Below, one piece after another: positions 7,514 through 11,927 of a stretch of 11,927 bases of DNA. How positions within the stretch are numbered: position 1 is the first letter of the stretch; each line of letters opens with the position of its first letter. Origin of the DNA: Ornithomonoglobus_A sp045537455 (GTDB taxonomy: Bacteria > Bacillota > Clostridia > UBA1381); the NCBI GenBank assembly GCA_045537455.1, contig JAZSPM010000225.1, positions 1 to 11,927 on the forward strand, given 5' to 3'. Both the position numbers and the translations under genes were made by a program. A model generated the notes under the pieces. It worked only from the letters and a program-made list of their open reading frames with translations. It was not told the origin of the DNA and made no database searches.

Positions 7514-8296
7514 GTGTCTGATGTAGTTGATTATACAGAGGTACCATACCTACAAGAAATACTAAATTATCTTCCTATTAATCCCGCCGATGAAGAGGAT
7601 GTTATCAATTACATTCAAAACATTACCAATCTCATTGCGGTCAATTACAAATATGAGCAATATCAATTTGCTTATTTTGGTATTCACTTGTTGTATATGA
7701 CTTATATCTATTGTACGGCGTGGAAAATCGGACAAATTGAACCTATTCGTTATAAAGATGTTATTGTTTTTGCACGACCGTACAATGGCAGAGAAAGAGA
7801 TTTCAACATTGAAGAAACTGAATCGATTTTTGCATATAGTTTAATGCCAGAAAAAGAAATTGCTAAATTGTTTACCGTTATTGAACTTGATAAATCTCAA
7901 ATTTCTATTGTGAGCAACCTTGTTGATATGAGAAATGAAATGGCACACGCATCAGGGAAGTTTGATATTCTCACAGAAGAAATCTTTGAAGTGAAAGCCA
8001 ACAATGTTCTTACTTCAATGAGAAATATTCACAGATGCATGAATAAGTTTATTCGCAAATGGTATGAACAGGTATTGTTAAGTTTTTGCAAAGGAGAATT
8101 TGAAGGTTACGATGAGCCTAGGGATGTTATTATTGAACAAATGATACAGTCTTTTAAGCTTTCTACTACCGAATTGCTTATTTGTAATGAAATGAGCGTT
8201 AGTGGATTGATAACTGAACATCGTGGTTATCAATCCAAACTCAAAAATTTCAAGAAAGTTATAAATGACTATTGTCAAGAAATGGGTTACATATAA
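7514..8296 (+). CDS. HEPN-like protein with RNxxxH motif, possible RNase toxin
   Basis: 260 aa, starting at GTG 7514 only 2 nt after the preceding TAA, with a GGGGTGAG-type ribosome site inside the upstream stop region; the next Met is at residue 62. I do not recognise the whole protein. It is predicted to be almost entirely helical and acidic. Residues 138-148 read DMRNEMAHASG, where Arg140-Asn-x3-His145 is the RX4-6H signature of HEPN ribonucleases, with the usual Asn after the Arg. A hydrophobic helix (about 50-70) and a C-terminal basic helix (about 239-250) are visible. HEPN proteins (for example the anticodon nucleases PrrC and RloC) are known companions of restriction systems and can act when restriction fails. 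Tight coupling to the restriction-modification gene fits such a role. The motif is short, so a non-catalytic helical protein remains possible. Confidence 0.75.
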   Translation: MSDVVDYTEVPYLQEILNYLPINPADEEDVINYIQNITNLIAVNYKYEQYQFAYFGIHLLYMTYIYCTAWKIGQIEPIRYKDVIVFARPYNGRERDFNIEETESIFAYSLMPEKEIAKLFTVIELDKSQISIVSNLVDMRNEMAHASGKFDILTEEIFEVKANNVLTSMRNIHRCMNKFIRKWYEQVLLSFCKGEFEGYDEPRDVIIEQMIQSFKLSTTELLICNEMSVSGLITEHRGYQSKLKNFKKVINDYCQEMGYI

Positions 8297-8343
8297 AATT
8301 AATATGGTTATTGAAAATATATACAATCCATTATTGCTGAAAA

Positions 8344-8363
8344 TGCTATTATAGCAAAGGTGG
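8344..8363 (+). promoter_or_regulatory. Small hairpin abutting the YhcG ribosome site
   Basis: TGCTA-TTA-TAGCA (8344-8356) ends at the first base of the ribosome site AAAGGTGG (8356-8363), which lies 5 nt before ATG 8369. The 72-bp gap from the previous gene shows no good -35/-10 pair and no terminator, so readthrough from the upstream operon is likely. Confidence 0.35.
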
Positions 8364-8368
8364 TAAAA

Positions 8369-9388
8369 ATGAGTAACGAGCTTATAAATCCTGTTATCAG
8401 TGAAATAAAAAACATACTTGACGTATCAAGACAAAATGTTGCAAGAACAGTCAATAACGAGCTGCTTGTAGCGTACTGGAAAATCGGCGAAATTATTGTG
8501 CGTTATGAGCAGAATGATAATCTTCGTGCAATCTACGGCGAACAGACCTTAAAGCAACTTTCAAAAGCACTTACTGCTGAATTTGGCAAGGGATTTTCCC
8601 GTTCAAATTTACAGAATATGAGATTATTTTATCTTAACTTTCAAATTTGCCAGACAGTGTCTGGCAAATTATCATGGTCGCATTATTGTGAGCTTTTAAG
8701 CATATCGGACGAGAACAAACGCAGTTTTTATGAAAAAGAAGCAATCAATTCCAACTGGTCTGTCCGTGAAATGAAACGTCAGATAAACACAGCTTTATAT
8801 GAACGCTTATTGCTTTCAAAAGGTGATTTTAACAAGGAACAGGTGCTTGCACTTGCAACTAACGGTGTAGAAATCACAGAGCCTGCCGACATAATAAAAG
8901 ACCCTTATGTGTTTGAATTTCTCGGCATTTCCGAAGATAAACCTGTTATGGAGAGCGACTTGGAAAAAGCTCTCGTCGAACAGATTGAAAAGTTTTTGCT
9001 TGAACTCGGACGTGGATTTATGTTTGTTGGAACTCAGCAGAGAATTACAATCAACAACACCCATTATTATGCCGATATGGTGTTTTACAACAAACCGCTG
9101 AAATCGTATGTCATCATAGAGCTAAAAACTACAAAGCTTATGCCCGAAGCGGCAGGCCAGCTCAATATGTATTTGAATTACTATGAAAATGAAGTCAACG
9201 ATGAAGGCGACAACAAACCTATCGGAATAATTCTTTGCACCGACAAAGATGCTTTGACTGCCGAATACGCTCTCGGTGGATTGTCAAGTAATATTTTTGC
9301 TTCAAAGTACACATATTATATTCCGCAGAAGGAACAGCTCATTGCCGAGGTGGAAAAGGTAATAAGCCGTTGGCACGAAGAAGAATAA
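8369..9388 (+). CDS. YhcG-family (DUF1016) PDDEXK nuclease
   Basis: 339 aa from ATG 8369; a GTG at 8360 would lie inside the ribosome site and is rejected. The N-terminal DUF1016 part (about 1-150) shows the family run VAYWKIGEIIV, FSRSNLQNMRLFY and LSWSHYCELL, thought to bind DNA. The C-terminal YhcG domain (about 195-335) has YYADMVFYN (Asp236), VIIELK (Glu251, Lys253) and a GQLNMYLNYY helix (Gln264, Tyr268), which together make a complete PDDEXK nuclease site. Length is typical for the family. Family members are common next to restriction systems and on mobile elements; their reaction is poorly known, with nuclease activity predicted. The gene contains a 27-bp perfect palindrome (8644-8670) that recurs after its stop codon. 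It ends at the terminator near 9441-9497. Family assignment is firm; its role in defence is inferred from context. Confidence 0.93.
   Translation: MSNELINPVISEIKNILDVSRQNVARTVNNELLVAYWKIGEIIVRYEQNDNLRAIYGEQTLKQLSKALTAEFGKGFSRSNLQNMRLFYLNFQICQTVSGKLSWSHYCELLSISDENKRSFYEKEAINSNWSVREMKRQINTALYERLLLSKGDFNKEQVLALATNGVEITEPADIIKDPYVFEFLGISEDKPVMESDLEKALVEQIEKFLLELGRGFMFVGTQQRITINNTHYYADMVFYNKPLKSYVIIELKTTKLMPEAAGQLNMYLNYYENEVNDEGDNKPIGIILCTDKDALTAEYALGGLSSNIFASKYTYYIPQKEQLIAEVEKVISRWHEEE
8644..8670. repeat. 27-bp perfect palindrome inside the YhcG gene
   Basis: Arms AATTTGCCAGACA and TGTCTGGCAAATT flank a single central G. The palindrome encodes QICQTVSGK in the reading frame, so it is coding as well as symmetrical. 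A second copy of the core lies at 9410-9432. Confidence 0.9.
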
Positions 9389-9409
9389 AACCGAAACCTA
9401 TTTCAAAAA

Positions 9410-9432
9410 TGCCAGACACTGTCTGGCAAATT
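9410..9432. repeat. Second copy of the palindrome, just after the YhcG gene
   Basis: TGCCAGACA-C-TGTCTGGCA (9410-9428) is a perfect 9-bp-arm palindrome. Read on the minus strand, 23 bases of it and its right flank (9410-9432) are identical to the copy at 8644-8670. It lies 21 bp after the stop codon and before the terminator. Confidence 0.88.
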
Positions 9433-9440
9433 CAAAACAA

Positions 9441-9497
9441 TAATCCGCCTGAGCCGTCAAGGAGAGCCTTTGACAATTCGGGCGGTTATCTTTTTTT
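9441..9497 (+). terminator. Intrinsic terminator after the YhcG gene
   Basis: CCGCCTGA (9445-9452) pairs with TCGGGCGG (9478-9485) with one G-T pair. An inner stem GTCAAGG/CCTTTGAC has one bulge, and flanking TAA/TTA extends the base. Seven T residues follow at 9491-9497. It closes the defence module. Confidence 0.85.
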
Positions 9498-9660
9498 CTG
9501 CCTGAGAGAATAATTTTTTCATTCCAAGTGAAAAAGTTTCAGATTGAACAAACTTCATTTTTCCCGAAGCGGCGCTAAGGGCGCACTTATATACCATCAC
9601 TGATGGTATGTGCGTTCTGCGAAGCTTTTTTGAAAAGGTTAATCATTCATTTTTTCAAAC
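9498..9660. other. Non-coding gap with one strong bulged hairpin (9582-9614)
   Basis: CGCAC-ttat-ATACCATC (9582-9598) pairs with GATGGTAT-GTGCG (9602-9614) around an ACT loop, giving 13 bp with a 4-nt bulge. A run of six T follows 11 nt later (CGAAGCTTTTTT), too far for a standard terminator. No protein gene is seen. Confidence 0.5.
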
Positions 9661-9663
9661 TTA

Positions 9664-9930
9664 GTTGACAGCAAGCATCGCCTGTGTATAGACAAAGGCA
9701 CGATTTTGAAAAATCGGTATGTTAGCTCTCTGGCATTAACATTGAGAGCAAGCATATGATTTGAGGCCACACTCGGCATTTTTTCATCGGGATTTGAAAA
9801 AATAAATGCTTGCACTCAACTTTATTTTGTTGAGAGCAAGCATCGCCTTTGTAGCCACACAGTCATTTTTTGCTATCTATGCTTTCTGTAACTTCGTTGA
9901 CAGCAAGCATAGCATTTGTCTATACACTCC
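9664..9930. repeat. Array of four GTTGAsAGCAAGCAT repeats with inverted partners
   Basis: The core occurs at 9664, 9741 (first base A), 9829 and 9896, at spacings of 77, 88 and 67 bp. Copies 2 and 3 share a downstream GGCCACAC/AGCCACAC tail. Copy 3 is preceded by its near-perfect reverse complement, ATGCTTGCACTCAAC, 8 bp away, giving a 15-bp hairpin with one mismatch. Copies 2 and 4 have weaker inverted partners (GCTCTC/GAGAGC; TATGCTTTCTGT/ACAGCAAGCATA). GTGTATAGACAAA (9684-9696) after copy 1 is exactly complementary to TTTGTCTATACAC (9915-9927) after copy 4. Two extra hairpins fill the gaps: CGATTTT-GA-AAAATCG (9701-9716) and one near 9777-9809. Overlapping short open frames encode nothing I recognise. 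Confidence 0.75.
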
Positions 9931-10042
9931 CCACTTTTCTCCGAAAATCGTCAGTGCAGACAAACGCAAAAACTTGTTGGGAGAACCCAAACCCCTCGAC
10001 AGAAAATCTTGCTTTTGCTCGATTGAAAAGTATAATGAAAAA
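9931..10042. other. Spacer between the repeat array and the acetyltransferase terminator
   Basis: About 110 bp with no convincing gene, hairpin or promoter. Open frames crossing it are continuations of the repeat array frames and lack ribosome sites. Confidence 0.5.
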
Positions 10043-10069
10043 GCCGTTGTGCAATAAAAACACAACGGC
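10038..10069 (-). terminator. Intrinsic terminator of the acetyltransferase gene
   Basis: GCCGTTGTG (10043-10051) and CACAACGGC (10061-10069) form a perfect 9-bp stem. On the minus strand it is followed by TTTTT (complement of 10038-10042), so it serves the minus-strand gene that ends at 10121. A weaker T-run lies on the other side, so it may act both ways. Confidence 0.85.
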
Positions 10070-10120
10070 GAATTTTTATATTCAGGGGGTGCGTAACGAA
10101 ACGGAGCGATTATAATATAA

Positions 10121-10891
10121 TCAATGCTCACTTCTTTTTATAACAAAGCATTCAGCTATTTTAGCAAAGCCTATCTTCTCTGCTAATTTAGCGGAAGCAA
10201 GGTTTTTATAATGGCACGCCCAGACAGGTTTCTTATTATGTTCCAAGATATATTTTAACATAGCTTTTGAAACAATTGCGGCAAATCCTCTGTGCTGATA
10301 ATTCTCTTGCGTTTCAACTCCGATGTCTATTTCGTTGTCGCTGACAGCAGCAGAAAATGCCCAAGCTGCAATTTCTCCATTTGTTATAACACAGTATCCT
10401 TTGCCGTTTGAAAGAAAATCATTTGCGTTGCTCCAAGAAAAATACGGTGTAATTCTCCCTTCCATTTTTGAGAGAATTTCTGCGTCAATAGTCCTTAATT
10501 CACAGTCAGATGGCAAGTCAGGTATTTCAGCGGAGACCTTATTAAATTCAAAAAAGTATCTGCGTTCAATATCAATATTTTCTTTATCACTGAAAAAAGA
10601 CTTTATTCTTTCTTCATCAGTAAATAAAATAAAGCGACGCGGATTTATTTCGTTCTTGTCAGAAATGATATCATATATTTCCTCAAGAAAAGTCTTATCA
10701 TATTCACCCGAAATAAATGCAAATCCGCTGTAATGCCAAAAAAGCACTGTCTTACAGTCTGTCCTTGAACTCACAAAAATATCTCCCTGCTGATAACCCT
10801 CAGCAATAGAAAGCAGGTAAACATTTCCACATTTACATTGCTGAGCATAAGGAATATAGTCGGAGTAGTCTTTAAAATCCACTTTAATCAT
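10121..10891 (-). CDS. GNAT-family N-acetyltransferase
   Basis: 256 aa, read on the minus strand from ATG at 10891-10889, about 7 nt after AGAGAGG; an upstream in-frame start would add ten residues but lies before the ribosome site. The N-terminal half (about 1-125) is a variable region with no motif I can name. The C-terminal half is a GNAT fold: IDIGVETQENYQHRGFA carries the acetyl-CoA pyrophosphate-binding turn (Q-H-R-G-F-A), followed by a long helix and the NLASAKLAEKIGF helix typical of the family. The two-part layout and length resemble the GNAT_acetyltran (PF12746) group, which includes the ZmaR antibiotic-resistance type. The substrate cannot be told. It is monocistronic with its own promoter and terminator and flanked by GGTGCGTAAC repeats, so it may be a mobile cassette. 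Confidence 0.88.
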   Translation of the reverse strand: MIKVDFKDYSDYIPYAQQCKCGNVYLLSIAEGYQQGDIFVSSRTDCKTVLFWHYSGFAFISGEYDKTFLEEIYDIISDKNEINPRRFILFTDEERIKSFFSDKENIDIERRYFFEFNKVSAEIPDLPSDCELRTIDAEILSKMEGRITPYFSWSNANDFLSNGKGYCVITNGEIAAWAFSAAVSDNEIDIGVETQENYQHRGFAAIVSKAMLKYILEHNKKPVWACHYKNLASAKLAEKIGFAKIAECFVIKRSEH

Positions 10892-10923
10892 AACCGCACC
10901 TCTCTGACTTCTTGAATACAATC

Positions 10924-10952
10924 ATTATACCACATTTTTCTCGAAAATTCAA
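10924..10952 (-). promoter_or_regulatory. Promoter of the acetyltransferase gene
   Basis: Read on the minus strand, TTGAAT (10952-10947) and TATAAT (10929-10924) are 17 bp apart with a TGG extension of the -10. The expected start near 10917 leaves a leader of about 26 nt. Confidence 0.8.
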
Positions 10953-11030
10953 TCACATCCGACAGGTGCGTAACAAACTGCGCCGTTATTTTCCGAGGTG
11001 CGTAACAAATCGGGCAGGCGTTTTTACCGT

Positions 11031-11096
11031 GAGACTTTTTTGGGACTTTTCTGAGACTTTTTTGAGAAAAAATTGGGACAAAAATGGAACACTTTT
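11031..11096 (+). repeat. Six phased 11-bp repeats upstream of an orphan promoter
   Basis: Units start at 11031, 11042, 11053, 11064, 11075 and 11086, each 11 bp and beginning GAGA, GGGA or GGAA: GAGACTTTTTT, GGGACTTTTCT, GAGACTTTTTT, GAGAAAAAATT, GGGACAAAAAT, GGAACACTTTT. They run without gaps almost up to the -35 box at 11101. Near-helical phasing of A/T tracts suggests bent DNA, an UP-element-like region, or tandem binding sites for a regulator. Confidence 0.75.
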
Positions 11097-11100
11097 GGTA

Positions 11101-11129
11101 CTGACTTTTATATTTTCGTCTGTTATAAT
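11101..11129 (+). promoter_or_regulatory. Orphan extended -10 promoter
   Basis: CTGACT (11101-11106), 17 bp, then TATAAT (11124-11129) preceded by TGT. The start would be near 11136. No complete gene follows. Confidence 0.7.
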
Positions 11130-11136
11130 GAAAACA

Positions 11137-11150
11137 TCAAAACGTTTTGA
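11137..11150. promoter_or_regulatory. 14-bp perfect palindrome at the start site, candidate operator
   Basis: TCAAAACGTTTTGA is perfectly self-complementary and sits at the predicted transcription start of the orphan promoter. It is followed by the ribosome site AAAGGAGG (11164-11171), after which no usable start codon is found: the reading after GGTGCGTAAC meets stops. Confidence 0.6.
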
Positions 11151-11249
11151 ATACAAAAATCCTAAAGGAGGTGCGTAACAAAACGGTCATCTAATCATTA
11201 TTCCGTTAAACCTTGTCCGACAAAATAGTATTCCGATACCGTTTCACCC

Positions 11250-11278
11250 ACATACGCAAGTATGTCAGCGAATGCTGA
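11250..11278 (+). other. Two adjacent hairpins in the leader of a lost gene
   Basis: ACATAC-GCAA-GTATGT (11250-11265) has a GNRA-type loop, and TCAGC-GAAT-GCTGA (11265-11278) follows directly, sharing one base. They precede the small frame at 11304 and may be leader RNA structure of the element that was here. Confidence 0.45.
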
Positions 11279-11303
11279 TTTCATCTGAAAGAGGGTATGT
11301 TCA

Positions 11304-11354
11304 ATGGAAACAACCAATGAAGCGGTTAACTGTACAGAGTACACAAAGAACTGA
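11304..11354 (+). pseudogene. 16-codon open frame, possible 5' stub of a deleted gene
   Basis: ATG 11304 follows a GAGGG ribosome site (11291-11295) and encodes METTNEAVNCTEYTKN before a TGA. Position, ribosome site and leader hairpins suggest a genuine gene start, and the frame then stops just as recombinase-like sequence begins in another frame. I infer that a deletion fused the beginning of one mobile-element gene to the end of another. It could also be chance. Confidence 0.35.
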
Positions 11355-11878
11355 ACACTGTTCTCACTAAGGTTAAGGACAATGAAGAAGCATTTGTGAA
11401 ATCTGCCCTTGAAAAATCGCAGACCGACCGCTCCTCAGAGTTGAAAAAGGCGGCAAAAACGCTCAGTGCATCCGAAAAGAGAACTGCAGAGCTTGACCGC
11501 ATATTTTCAAGACTTTACGAGGATAACATCAGCGGAAAGATTTCCGATGAACGCTTCAAAACGATGTCTGCCGCCTATGAGGACGAGCAGAAGAAGTTGA
11601 GAGAGCTTGTATTGGAGCTTACAGCATTTATGGAAAAATCTCAGCAAAAAGCTACCGAAACGGCACAGTTCATACAGATTGTTCAGAAGCATGAAAAAGT
11701 CACGAAGCTTACGCCTGAGATAATGCACGAGTTGATTGAGAAAATCGTCGTTCACGCACCCGACAAATCAAGCGGCAGAAGAAAGCAGAAAATCGAAATC
11801 CATTTCAGATTTCACGTTGCAACGTCTATTGCTGTCGCCGACAGTATGGACTACGATAAAAAGAGAAAGGCTGCGTAG
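11330..11878 (+). pseudogene. C-terminal remnant of a large serine recombinase (DUF4368 region)
   Basis: About 182 codons stay open from just after the in-frame TAA at 11327-11329 to the TAG at 11876. The product begins LYRVHKELNTVLTKVKD and continues as a long charged coiled coil with LDRIFSRLYEDNISGKISDE, then LTPEIMHELIEKIVVHAPD and KIEIHFRF. This is the typical C-terminal end of large serine recombinases of clostridial conjugative or mobilisable elements. The catalytic resolvase domain with its serine, the recombinase domain and the zinc ribbon are all missing; a full protein is about 500-560 aa. A start at GTG 11396 would have no ribosome site. It should be inactive. Confidence 0.85.
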
Positions 11879-11899
11879 GTTTTTCCTACGCAACCTTTT
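11869..11899 (+). terminator. Intrinsic terminator overlapping the recombinase stop codon
   Basis: TGCGTAGG (11872-11879), loop TTTTT, CCTACGCA (11885-11892) and then ACC plus TTTT. The stop codon TAG lies within the stem. Confidence 0.8.
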
Positions 11900-11927
11900 A
11901 CTACATATTTGAATACTTCTTTATGAC

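Larger units (their letters stand above)
10088..11186. repeat. Four dispersed copies of GGTGCGTAAC around the acetyltransferase gene
   Basis: GGTGCGTAAC occurs at 10088, 10965, 10997 and 11170, all in the same orientation. Copies 1, 3 and 4 extend to GGTGCGTAACRAAWCGG, and copies 1 and 4 match over 16 of 17 bases. Copies 1 and 2 bracket the acetyltransferase gene with its promoter. The coordinates give the span from first to last copy, not a continuous repeat. Confidence 0.7.

Noticed and set aside
9582..9614. Integron attC site
   Set aside because: No R box (GTTRRRY) and complementary core at the hairpin ends, and no integron integrase in the window.
9664..9930. CRISPR array
   Set aside because: Repeats are imperfect, spacing varies from 67 to 88 bp, inverted partners are present and no cas gene is nearby.
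9806..10057. 83-aa plus-strand open frame (and an overlapping 81-aa one)
   Set aside because: They translate the hairpin repeat array and the terminator, have no ribosome site and show no conserved domain.
10912..11178. 88-aa plus-strand open frame ending in NPKGGA
   Set aside because: It runs through the acetyltransferase promoter, the phased 11-bp repeats and the orphan promoter, and has no ribosome site; its last codons are the ribosome site itself.

Overview
The window looks like a chromosomal stretch of a gut-type clostridium, probably Oscillospiraceae or Ruminococcus-like. This rests on three things: a pyruvate phosphate dikinase whose catalytic residues fall at the numbering of the Clostridium symbiosum enzyme, AT-rich intergenic DNA with strong TTGAnn/TATAAT promoters and AGGAGG ribosome sites, and the remnant of a large serine recombinase of the type common in clostridial conjugative elements. 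Genus is inference; nothing here is a taxonomic marker.

Layout. (1) Positions 1-1358 contain no convincing protein gene. They hold two 173-bp tandem repeat units (69 to about 405) with strong internal hairpins, then an AT-rich stretch, a very good promoter (765-793) feeding a hairpin that covers a Shine-Dalgarno sequence, and a candidate small RNA of about 175 nt (996-1172) ended by two consecutive intrinsic terminators. (2) ppdK (1359-3980) has its own promoter and ends at a textbook terminator (4137-4167). (3) Positions 4230-9497 form a defence module: a strong promoter overlapped by palindromic half-sites; a small winged-helix regulator; a single-chain restriction-modification protein with nuclease, methyltransferase and two target-recognition domains; a protein with an RNxxxH motif of the HEPN ribonuclease type; and, after a 72-bp gap, a YhcG-family (DUF1016) PDDEXK nuclease. 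The first three genes are tightly packed (1-bp overlap, then a 2-bp gap). (4) Positions 9498-10040 are non-coding and rich in hairpins, including a four-unit array of a 15-bp core (GTTGAsAGCAAGCAT) with partial inverted partners. (5) A GNAT acetyltransferase lies on the minus strand (10121-10891) with its own promoter and terminator. It is bracketed by copies of a repeated GGTGCGTAAC motif. (6) Positions 10960-11899 look like the scar of a mobile element: an orphan control region (six phased 11-bp repeats, promoter, 14-bp palindrome, ribosome site, but no gene), a 16-codon open frame, and the C-terminal third of a serine recombinase ended by a terminator.

How the parts fit. ppdK is central carbon metabolism and probably the stable core gene. 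Everything from 4230 onward is accessory. The regulator probably times expression of the restriction-modification enzyme, the HEPN-like protein is well placed to act as a back-up abortive-infection RNase, and YhcG-type nucleases are often found beside restriction systems. The GNAT cassette and recombinase scar indicate that this locus has repeatedly gained and lost mobile DNA. The least explained items are the hairpin array, the paired palindrome in and after the YhcG gene, the orphan phased-repeat promoter and the small RNA candidate.
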